A program made the translations under genes and the position numbers. A DNA stretch of 64,000 nt. Source: Helochares maculicollis (taxonomy: Eukaryota > Arthropoda > Insecta > Coleoptera > Hydrophilidae). Position 1 is the stretch's first letter; each line of letters opens with the position of its first letter. Below, in pieces: positions 47,235-59,300 of this stretch. Where the stretch lies: NCBI GenBank assembly GCA_033557835.1, contig JAWQRO010000015.1, forward strand, positions 1 to 64,000. The letters run 5' to 3'. The notes below the pieces were generated by a model. The model searched no databases, was not told the origin of the DNA, and was given only the letters and a program-made list of their open reading frames with translations.

Positions 47235-47240
47235 TTTATT
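47235..47240 (-). terminator. Polyadenylation signal of the four-repeat channel gene
   Basis: TTTATT on the plus strand is AATAAA on the minus strand, 62 bases after the stop codon at 47302. Confidence 0.65.
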
Positions 47241-47301
47241 AGAGGGTATTATAAAAGTCACTCTACGCCAGCGTGGAATAAAAATTCTCTTTGGTGTGCG
47301 A

Positions 47302-50300
47302 TTATTTGTAAAACGTCGGGTATGTGGGAACTTTCTTGCATGTAATATATCTTGTAATGCCCATTTGCTGCGCTTTCTTCTCGATTTGTTCTTTTGAAGC
47401 GGGAAAATAGTCTAATAGGTAAATCCATTCGTTTCTGCGTATCGTCACGACTTCTACTATGGTGATTGCTTTGTATGTTCGTTTATGTGGAATGAGGAAT
47501 AATCCTTGGCCTTCCCCAAAAGATGCTCCTGCAATAAAAAATATACGTTTCGATGGGGTTGCTCCCAAAATGAGAGTAGGGTATTATCACATAATACACA
47601 TAATGCTCACTCAAGGCGGCTTATTGGAATTTGGTGTCCGAGAAATGAATGGCGGCCATTTTGAGATTAGTAACAGCAATGGGCGAAAATTGAGTTTTTA
47701 TATTTTCTTCCCAACCGTTTGAAATTACGTTTTTACTAACTCTCGGCTGACTAATTATATTTTTAACCAATTGTTTTAGAGTTGTAAAAATTCTAAATCG
47801 AACAAATAAATTAATTAAATGCCCTTTTTTAGGTTATTATGCCACCATAGTTAAAATTGTTATTTAAAAAATTATTTTTTGTTGCCTTCAGTGGGTGACA
47901 AGGATCGAATAAATAAAAGATTTTTAAATGATTGATATAGAAATATGGTTTACATGCCACAGATGAAAATGTATTTGGCAAGTTTGTTGTGCCTGCTCGT
48001 GCATTTGTATTATATGTAATAAAAGTAGAAATGTTTTTGAAAATTTTGATTCAGTAGCTGCAGACGTAAAAGTTGGCCACCAATTAAAATTGTTGCTAAA
48101 GAGTATTAAAATTGAGCATCCATGTTCTCAATTTCCTTTACAGTATTTAATTAATTTGTTCAATTTTTTAATTTTTATTAACTCTCGGCTGACTAATTAT
48201 ATTTTTAGCCAATTGTTTTAAAGTTGTAAAAATTCTAAATCGAATAAATAAATTAACTAAATACTGTAAAAAAATTTTTTTTACAATTTTAACTATTGTG
48301 GCATAATAACCTAAAAAAGCATTTAATTAATTTATTTGTTAGATTTAGAATTTTTACAACTTTAAAACAATTGGCTAAAAATATAATTAGTCAGTCGAGA
48401 GTTAGTAAAAATTTAAAAATTGAACAAATAAATTAATTAAATACTGTAAAGGAAATTGAGAACATAGATGTTCAATTTTAATACTCTTTGGCAATAATTT
48501 TAATTGGTGGCCAACTTTTACGTCTGCAGCTACTGAATTAAATTTTTCAAAAAACATTTCTTCTACTTTTATTACATATAATTCAAATGCACGAGCAGGC
48601 ACAACAAACTTGCCAAATACATTTTCATCTGTGGTATGGAAACTTCTCAGATGAGAAGTTGGGGTACAAAATGATCAATCATATTTCTATATCAATCATT
48701 TAAAAATCTTTTATTTATTCGATCCTTGTCACCCACTGAAGGCAACAAAAAATAATTTTTTAAATAACAATTTTAACTATGGTGGCATATTAACCTAAAA
48801 AAGAGCATTTAATTAATTTATTTGTTCGATTTAGAATTTTTACAACTTTAAAACAATTGGCTAAAAATATAATTAGTCAGTCGAGAGTTAGAAAAAATTT
48901 AAAAATCGAACAAATAAATTAATTAAATACTGTAAAGGAAATTGAGAACATTGATGCTGAATTTTAATACTCTGTAGCAACAATTTTAATTGGTGGCCAA
49001 CTTTTACGTCTGCAGTTACTGAATTAAATTTTTCAAAAATCATTTCTTCTACTTTTATTACATATAATATAAATGCGTGAGCAGGCACAACAAACTTGCC
49101 AAATACATTTCCATCTGGAAACTTCTCAGATGAGAAGTTGGGGTACAAAATGATCAACCATATTTCTGTATCAATCATTTAAAAATCTTTTATTTATTTG
49201 AGCCTTGTCGCCCACTGAAGGCGACAAAAAATAATTTTTTAAATAACAATTTTAACTATGGTGGCATAAAACCTAAAAAAGAGCATTTAATTAATTTATT
49301 TGTTCGATTTAGAATTTTTACAACTTTAAAACAATTGGCTAAAAATATAGTCAGCCGAGAGTTAGAAAAAATTTAAAAATCGAACAAATAAATTAATTAA
49401 TTACTGTAAAGGAAATTGAGAACATGGATGCTCAATTTTAATACTCTGTAGCAACAATTTTAATTGGTGGCCAACTTTTACGTCTGCAGCTATTGAATCA
49501 AATTTTTCAAAAAACATTTCTTCTACTTTTATTACATATAATACAAATGCACGAGCAGGCACAACAAACTTGCCCAATACATTTTCATCTGTAGCATGGA
49601 AACTTCTCAGATGAGAAGTTGGGGTACAAAATGATCAACCATATTTCTATATCAATCATTTAAAAATCTTTTATTTATTCGAGCCTTGTCGCCCACTGAA
49701 GGCAACAAAAAATAATTTTTTAAATAACAATTTTAACTATGGTGACATAATAACCTAAAAAAGAGCATTTAATTAATTTATTTGTTCGATTTAGAATTTT
49801 TACAACTTTAAAACAATTGGCTAAAAATATAATTAGTCAGTCGAGAGTTAGTAAAAATTAAAAAATCGAACAAATAAATTAATTAAATGCTCTTTTTTAG
49901 GTTATTATGCCACCATAGTTAAAATTGTAAAATTTTTTTTTTTTTACAGTATTTAGTTAATTTATTTATTCGATTCAGAATTTTTACAACTTTAAAACAA
50001 TTGGCTAAAAAATAATTAGACAGCCGAGAGTTGGTAAAAATTAAAAAATGTAATTAATGTATAATAGATTAATGTAATTATTTCATTTTGAAGCTTTCGT
50101 TCCAAAAATTTCAAACGTTTGCGGAGAAAGTATAAAAATTCAAATTTCGCGCGCTGTTGTTACTAATCTCAAAATGGCCGCCATTCATTTCTCGGACGCC
50201 AACTTCAAAGAAGCCGCCTTGAGTGACCATTATGTGTATTACGTAATATTATTATACACCTATTAGAACTACTGATTACCTGTTGACAAAACGTTCAGCA

Positions 50301-53300
50301 GAACGTAATTTCCTGCCACCACCTCGTATTGTTCCACATCTCCGCTGTGTATAAAATATATAGTTCCGTCCATATCGCCTTTCTCTACGATAATGTTTTC
50401 GGGAAAAAAGACAGCCCTCTCGAAAAAGCAGACCAGCTGCCTTATGAAGTCAACGTGGGTGTTCATAAAAAGCGGATGCGTCTCTATGTACTTTCCATAG
50501 AGCCCAGACATGATGTCCTGCTTCAGATATGAGGGGGCATCCCTAATCAGAGTAGGTGTTGACTCGCCAGCTTGACGTTTCCACAAAAGTGTCAAATAAT
50601 TCCACGTTGTGTGTATTATGATCGGAGAGATGTTCTGTACCTAAATTGACAATAAATTGCTTATTTATCAGCGCCTATCGGAACCGCAAAAACAGGAAAC
50701 TACCTCCAAGTAATCGTTGAACATGTTGAGATAATACTCGTACTCCGTCATGCTATAATTCTCCACAACCAAAATGGCGGCGAATGCTCCAGTCACTAGT
50801 CCGATCGCATACAACGACCCCAAGCTTATAAGCAATGATACTAACAATTGCAGGAGTGTTGTGGGGGCAGAATCCCTCATTCCGGTCGTTGTGAATATAT
50901 TAATAACGTATGAATAGGCAATTACGTATGTATCTGGTATCGTTGTCGTGTTTTCGTAAACTTTAGTGCCAGTTCTAATGTTCGATATGTAGAGACATCT
51001 GTAGTTTGGGCAGGCTACAGTAAACCTGCCAAGGAAAATTGTTGATTTAATCTTAATTTGAGTTGAGTAATAGGTCGAATTAGTCTCAGTTTAAGTTAAA
51101 TTAGTCTCAATTTTAAAATCGATGTGTTTGGAACGGTTCATCGCGCCGTTAGTCGAGCGCAGCGGCCAACCCAGCGCCTCCGGACTGGGGATAAAACCCT
51201 ATTTGAGAGTCCTGAGGCGCGAGGTCGCGTCTTTCTGATGTAAAAACCGAATATTCCGAAGGAGGCGAGCTTCTACAGAGTATTTAACTATACATACCAT
51301 AAGCAAGTGCAGCACTCGAAGAACATGAGTAGATGGTACGTCATATGCACCCACTTTAAAGCGGTGCTAATGGAGAGCTTCAGCTTGCACTCTTTATAGT
51401 AATATTCTGTGTAGTGGTACCGAAGCAGGCGATTAAATATTAAGTATTTCAGGATGGATTCATCGTCTGAGAAGATGTCAGCGAACAGAGCTATTGGAAT
51501 TATGCTGATTACATCGAAGAGCATAAAACTATGTACGTACTTCATCAGTATGAGCTTTAAATCTGTGACTACAATTCCTAACTCAGGTTCTATGTATGAT
51601 ATGTGACACTGCACATAAATTTTTATTAAAAATATTACATCGTAGGTGTGGACCAATGATCTCCTGAAAGCGTTTGGGATTATTGTATGGTCAAAAAAAT
51701 CAGGGCACGTTACCTTAACCCGGCGTATTTGGGAGCAGCGATGAACATAAAGTGTAGCGTAATGAACGTGCAAATGGGTATCAAATGGCAGCAAATAACG
51801 TAATCGAACAACTTGTAGTAAGAGTTCTCCGGATCGATGACCCCATGTAGTCTACGAAACTTCATCGCGAAAGTCTTAATCGGCACAACGGTAACAGACG
51901 CCAAATCCTTTTCCTCGGTTGTCGTGGTACTGCCAGACTCAAAGTACTCCAATTTCATCATGTTGACACCTTGGAGCCGCTGCTTTAGTTGGGGTACATC
52001 AGACACGATCTGATGGAAGAGCTCATTCGGTATCGACAGAAGATCCGTGTGGACCAAGGCGGTCACTTTTATAGTTTGTCGCTTATTAGGCTGCTTCGAG
52101 AAGTTTCCTAGAACCACACGAATGAAAGTGATTGTATTTCAAGTTGGGCTACCCACAAATTTAGTACCGAAAGCACCACCAACCCCTAGGGTGGTAATCT
52201 TAAAATTGGCGATCACCACGTCCACCTGACCTTTATAAATAATGTATATGTAGTGCTGCACGTCATTGCAGCGGATTATTTCGGCATCCTTGCGAAAGTA
52301 AAGCTGGGTAATGTGGATGCAAAACATTTTGATAAAACTCTCGTCCATGTCCCGGAACAGCCCCACGTTGTGGAGTACCTTCCCGTACATGTGATAAGCG
52401 ACGTCCCTGTGGAGATGAGTGTGCAGGCTTTTGAGGATATTCGTGATCCTAATGCCTCGCGTTCGCTTCCAAACGTGCTCGAAATGAGCTATGGTCTTCT
52501 CCGTTAGAGCCTCATCCACTATTTCCCCATCCATGAACTGCGTAAAGGACTTCACGTACCCACGATAGGTAATCAAGCTTGTATTACCTACGATCTGCAA
52601 CGAAACGCTATAAATCCAAGAGGAGAGATTGGCACGACTCTTACCCCGATGCTGGTCATGGCAGACAAAATGTACCATCTGATTATGAACCCAACGAAGA
52701 ATATAACCAAAAACCAGACGATCTCTTGCGCCGAAATCGTGGGAAAAGCCCCACAACCCCCCGAGGTAAAAAGCATGACGATTATGTACAAAGAATAAAC
52801 GAACACCTCCTGCGGCTTGTTATTCGATCGGAAAGACGATTGGGCCAGCCACGACTCATTCTTACAAAACGGCTTCACCACTCCATGTTCGAAAGTGTAT
52901 CTGCAGACGAGGTCCTGATTGACAGCTGCTAAAGTGATCAAAATTGTCAACACGAATATTAAATATTTGATCATTTGTATTAGTTTCGTCCTGCTCCAAT
53001 TCGAGTCGTTCTGGTAAAGGTTCAACAGCCCGACAATCCTGTAGTACTGGAGCATCCTAATAATGATCACGGCCGTCAGAGCTACGAGTTTTGTAGTGTT
53101 CTGGAGCTTTTTATGGTCCACGAAAAACATGGGCAGGACACTTAGAATGTCGATCATGAAGCTGGTGCTGAGGTAATGCTTCGCTGTGTACAAGGGGTGC
53201 GTCACTAAAATCCCCTTTTTGTTGTAATACTCCACGTGCAGCCGAATGTAGAGATCGGGAATTGTCACCAAATTCGCCATTAGTTGGAATATCGATGCTA

Positions 53301-56300
53301 TGCTCTCGTACTGAATGAAAACTTCAATGACGAAAAGTAGGAGCAACGGCAGAATAATACAAACGCATCGGAACGACTCCCAAATTATGTACCACCTCTT
53401 CATTGGGTCGATAGTCCGGCGGAGCAAAACATATCGTATTACGGACCATTTACCTGCAAGATACCAAACCGTTAGGGCTGCTGCGAAAGTGTAGGGTTAA
53501 GGAAAAATAAATCCCCAGGAGTTTAAACGATAAAAAATTACGGTAACCACTTGGTGCCAGATCTGGAGTATAAGGCGGGAGTGCTAGAACTCCCCAACCA
53601 AGCTGCCAGTGTTTCTGGCACGTTACTATGTTTGTGGTTTGTTGAAAACCCTGTTGTGCACGATCGTTTCCACGCAATAGTGTGGTAAACGACCCATTTC
53701 TCATTCTCGGTCACCATCCCCAGGAATTGGATCAAGTTCGTTCATTCTCCACAGACCCATCAAGTTTCTTCTCTATGATAATATTGCTAAGCAGTCTGCA
53801 TCTTTGGAGCAAATTAGCCAATACTTTTGCGATCACTGCAGCCATCTATTACAAAAAATGGACTTTTTTCCCTAACCGAACATTTCATTTAGCAATGAAA
53901 CTCAAGCAATACTGGACGAAGCATCGCTTGTGCTCAACCAAAGCATACTGATTTGTTTAATTAGATAGTTGCATCCTTACCCAACTGCAAAAATGGCTGT
54001 AAATATTGGTCGGTCTGCGTATCGATTTTATTATCGTAAATAACGTATGTAAAATAATCCCCTTGCCCCAGAGATTCTTCCAGAGCAAACATAGGAGGCA
54101 GTCTTCCCCCCAATCGGAGCAGAGTGTTCTTATTGAATTCCAAGTGTAGTCCAAGCGCTCTCTGCACAATTTCGTACTCCTCTGGGTACGCTTTGTACAA
54201 TTTCAACAGCAAGAATCGTTGTATCGAACATAGTTCGACAACCGTTATCGTCTTGGCGTCTATGAACATGTTGATGTTGTGCAATGTTTCGATAACCCCG
54301 AAAGAGTCTCCAGTAGTGAGAATTTTGTTGCAGTTTCGTTGCTCATCACCCGCCATCTGCGACACAACTTCGACAAATCCCTTCACTATTATTTGTATAT
54401 TTTGCGAAACGAGCCCTGCGCTAGAAATGTAGGAGTCCGGCGGCAACAACCTCAAACTACAGTTCTTCGCCACGCAAAGTAGGAAATGTTCATCGCAATC
54501 GTGGAAAAGGGCGTTATGCTTCAATATGTTCAGTATTCGGTCAGTGACGACTTTCTTCCTAAGCTCTGGAGAGCAGTTGTCGAATGTACTCCTCGCATGG
54601 TTGTAATCCACTTCTTTGTTGTAATACCATTGGAATGAAATACAATCAAGAACATTTTTCTTTAGCGCAGCCGATTTAATTCTCGCTTGCCAGAGGATGT
54701 TGCTGATGTTCATCAACTGTTCAATGTATCTGGAAAGCAAAAACTATTCATCTGGGACTGCGCCAAGCAATCGATGGTTACTTACTGGATTCTCGTTTGA
54801 ATATGTTGCACCCTGGAAGCGCAAAGTTGCGAAAAACAGAAACTGAACAGATAATAGCCCATCAGGGTGATGACGTGGGCAACTATAGTGTCTATAACTG
54901 TATACTGGTACCTATCGGTGGCTGCGTAAAAGAGGAAAATGGAAGCTGTGTAATATTGCATTTGAAACTTAATGTTCAGGGAGTAGGCTGCCGAGTAGGC
55001 GCCATCTAACTTAATGTTTTGTATATACCAGCTGGCTTGATAGCATTCTTCGTTGAAGCAGGCGAGCATGTGAATAAAGCAAGTTATCCAGAATCCTATC
55101 ATGATATACAGTACCACGTACTTGATGACCAGATGAGTTATTCCAAACGATAACTTTTTTTCACATTCACGTATCACAAAATAAAATTTGTAAACCTAAA
55201 AAAACAAAGCATTTCCAATAATTCTTTTAAGTTGGCAAATAATTGAATCAAAATTAGCGTAACGGCAAGGTCTGTATCGTGATTGGGCAGTTGGGAACGG
55301 CGCCTCGGCAAGAGAATTCTAAGGCCAATAATTGGCATGATACTACCGTTATTATTTTCCCAAGACAATCAAATGATGAGTGCATTCAATACTAAATTGT
55401 TTTAAATAGTTCCAGGACTGGTGTATGGTAATCCAGGCCAAGGATTTGAGGACCCTGGTGGAGACGTCTGTTCTTTGCTTTTACCCAACCAAAACAATCC
55501 TTTTTCGAATCGAATTGTCAAGAGTCATGAAAAGTGGATCCTTTACGACAATAGGAGACATTCAGGACAGTGGTAGGGCACCAATGAGCCACCCAGGCAC
55601 TTCGCAAAGGCGAAAATCCACCAAAAAAAGACTATGGTTACTGTATGGTGGTCAACGGTCAACTTCCTGCAACCGAGCCAAACCATCACAGCAGACTCCT
55701 ATTGTGAGGAAATCGATGACATCTACCGAAAATTGAGTCTGCAGCAACCGGCACTGGTCAACAGAAGGGGTCCGATCCTGTTCCACGACAACGCCTGACC
55801 GCACGTTTCACAAATCACCGTCCGAAAGTGAAATGAATTGAGCGTCGAAGCTCTGCCTCACCCACCATACTCCCCAGACCTTGCGTCGAGAACCGAGAAC
55901 AATCTTTTAAAGCACTTCGATAACTTTCTCACCGGTAGAACCTTCGCCAATCAGGGAAAAACAACCTTCGTCGACTGCATCGAATTTCAAGCACCCAATT
56001 TCTATGCGAAGCTAGAAGATTACTTTCTAGATTAATGTTTTTATGAAGCGATTCGATTAGAATTGACTATTCAAAAGAACAAATAAATTAGTTATCTTCT
56101 AACATTAGCGAAATAAGGAAGCTGCGCCTTCAGCACAGCTGATTTGAGCTTCGTTTTTCAATTAGAAGCGTCAACCTAAGCTTCTGGCACTTTTAGTAGC
56201 AGAATGCTTCTAGATTTTAGAAGCTTAGGTTGACGCTCTTCACAGCGAAATGTGTTTAGATGTTAGAAACTTAAGTTGGCGCTTTGAATTGAAGAGCGAA

Positions 56301-59300
56301 GCTCGAATCGGCTGCGCCAAAGGCACAGCTGCTATGTTTTGCAAATGTTAGAAGATAACTTTATTTTCTTGTATAATGACATTTTTAAGCCAGATTCGAT
56401 GGTAGTTTACGATTCAAAAGAATAGAGAAAACCAGATTGATTTGAGGGTCCTGCACTAACCATAATAAGCGAAATAGCATTCCTACTTCTAAAACATTTA
56501 AGAAACCAAAAGTGCTATTATTGAATTTGTTTTTTGAAGTAGGCTATGGCATAAAAAATTGCTAAACAAATCAGATTGACGAAATAAACCAAATATATGA
56601 CAGTAAAGTTCCACTTTCTCAACACAACATTAATTGTTACAGCTAATTTTATAATGTTTAACTAACTTTTATTATGCCATAGCCTACTTATTATGAAATT
56701 TGAGAAAATTCAGGAATAGTATTTTCGGTTTCTCAAGCGTTTTAGCCATCAAATCTGGCTTAAAAATATGACTATTCAAGAAAATAATCTTTTAAAATCT
56801 GGTAAATTTGTAAACCGCGCCTTCGGCGCAGCCAATTCAAACTTCGCTCTTCAATTGAGAGCGTCAACCTAAGCTTCTAACACCCAAAAACATTCTGCTA
56901 TTAACAGCGTCAACTAAAACCTTCTATTATATACCACAAAGGCTCCATTTGTTAATACGTGAAGCAACGCTATTGTCACATGTTTGTTTTGGGTCTCTTC
57001 ATAAAAGGGTAGTTGACGCTTTTAATAGCGGAATATTTCTGGATCTTAAAAGCTTAGGTTGACGCTCTTGATTGAAGAGCGAAGCTCAAATCGGCTGCGC
57101 CGAAGGTGCAGCTTACACCCTTTGCAGATGAAAGAAGATATCTTCGCTTTGTTGAATGATTTTGCTTCCGGTGCTCCGATCATATTTGTATGAGTCATTT
57201 AGTCATGGTATTTAAACCGTGCTAGAAATTTTAAGTCGACAGCTGTATTTTAAAGCTTAGTTTACTTGAAAAAAATTGCAAATCTGTGTTGATAAACAGG
57301 TACTTCCTGAAAAGTTGACAAATCTACGATTTAGCAATAATAGTCTCATGCGGAAATTTCATTGCTCCCCCACAAATGGTATGACTGGTATCGTTCTGTA
57401 CACATACAGACAACAAGCCAAAAATGGTTAAAATGGATTCAGGGGCACTAAGCGTGGAGGTCCGTCAAAACTCAAACTCGAATGTTCATGATCGATAAAC
57501 CTTTCTTTTATACTTTGTTTAGTAATACCGGAATGTCAAAAGCGGAGCGAATGGGGGCGATAGCCCTCCCTTGTCGCAAACATTTTGCAAAATGGTCCAA
57601 TTGAATTTGGGGGGGCACTCCAAACGTGGAGATCCATTAAAATATAGAGGTCGAATATTCATGATCGATCTAACTTCCTTTTATACTTCATTTAGTAATG
57701 CTAGAATGTGAAAAGCAGAGCGAATGGGGGGGTTAAGGGAGGCGATAGCCCCCCTTGCCGCAAACATTTTGCAAAATGGTCCAATTGAATTCGGGGACAC
57801 TCCAAACGTGGAGATCCGTTAAAATATAGAAGTCGAATGTTCATGATCGATCTACCTTTCTTTTATACTTCATTTAGTAATGCAAGAATGTGAAAAGCGG
57901 AGCGAATGGGGAAGGTTAAGGGGGGGCGATAGCCCCTCTCACCGCAAACATTTTTCAAAAATGGTTAAAATGGGTTCAAAGGCACTCAAAATGTGGAATT
58001 CTGGAGAAATGTCGAGTTCGAATGTTCGATACACCTTCCCTTTATACTTTGGCTAGTAATGCAGGAATGTAAAAAGCGGAGCGAATGGGGGGGGGGATAG
58101 CCCCCCCTTACCGCAAACATTTTGCAAAATGGTCAAATTGAATTCGGGGGCACTCCAAACGTGGAGGTCCGTCAAACTCGAATGTTCATGATCGATAAAC
58201 CTTTCTGTTATACTTCGTTTAGTGATTCTGGGATGTAAAAAGTGGAGCGAATGGGGGCGTTAAGGGGGGATAGCCCCCCTTTACCACAAATAGTTTGCAA
58301 ACATGGTCAAAATGGATTCAAAGGCACTCAAAAGATGGATATTTGGAGAAATGTCGAGGTCTAATGTTCATGATCGTTATATCTTCCTTTTATACCTCGT
58401 TTGGTAATACCGGAATGTGAAAAGCGGAGCGAATGGGGGTTAAGGGTGGGCGATACGCCCCCCCCCCCTCCTTTCCACAAACATTTTGCAAAAATGGTCA
58501 GAATGGGTTCAAAGACACTCAAAAGGTGGAGCTCTGGATAAATGTCAAGTTCAAATGTTCATGATCGATACACCTTCCTTTTAAACTTCGCTTAGTAATG
58601 CAGGAATGTGGAAAAGGGAGCGAATGGGGGGTTAAGGGGGGGCTATCGCTATCTCAAGGCCGAATGTTCATGATCGATATAGCTTACCTTGTTTGGTAAT
58701 ACAGGGAGGTAAAAAGCGGAGCGAATGGGGGGCGATAGCCCCCCCCCCTGTACCACATGCATGGTCAAAATGGATTCAAAGGCACTCAAAAGGTGGAGTT
58801 CTACAGTCGAATGTTCATGATCGATACCAAATAGTAACATTTAAGGCAAAACAGTTGATTTTATTTATATTCGTGCGGGGCCTATGTGCCAGGTACGTGC
58901 CAACTTGGTAACAAAAGAAGAACGAAAATCGAAGGTAAGTAGCGCGCGAAATTTAAAAGCTCGCCGTATTAATAGAGCAAGCCACGCTTGCATTGTTGGC
59001 GATATCTAACAGAAGTACATACCTTTAGACAGTAAATCATTGAGACTAAAGCTGTTATTCGCGGCGAAGCATGGATCAGTACCGTACAAAAATGGAACGG
59101 GATTGTTGCAAAGCAATCAACTAAGAACCATACGTTCTTGCAGCAATGTATCAGTATAAGCGAAGGCCGTATTATAAAGTCCCTTTTATCTTTTATTGCC
59201 GTGCTCAATTGGACTAACACGTCCATGGTCGTGACTATTTCCAAAAACATGACGCATCCTTGCATACTCTCTGGGATTTCTCGTTCAAACGACGCCATTA

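Larger units (their letters stand above)
47302..51950 (-). other. Channel repeat IV (residues ~1548-2049)
   Basis: S1 is FDYVICCHLIPICTFITLHF, in the same exon as the end of CNBD III. S3 has FMLFDVISIIPIALF. S4 carries a few basics (LKYLIFNRLLRYHYTEYYYK). The pore reads IFTTTGMRDSAPTT (TTTGMRD, residues ~1792-1798), close to CNG-type TTxG loops. CNBD IV has ENIIVEKGDMDGTIYFIHSG. After a 2.75-kb intron come GASFGEGQGLFLIPHKRTYK and AITIVEVVTIRRNEWIYLL. It alone keeps both FGE and the cassette Arg (KRTYKA), so it is the best candidate for ligand binding. The protein ends 20-25 residues after the CNBD. Confidence 0.85.
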
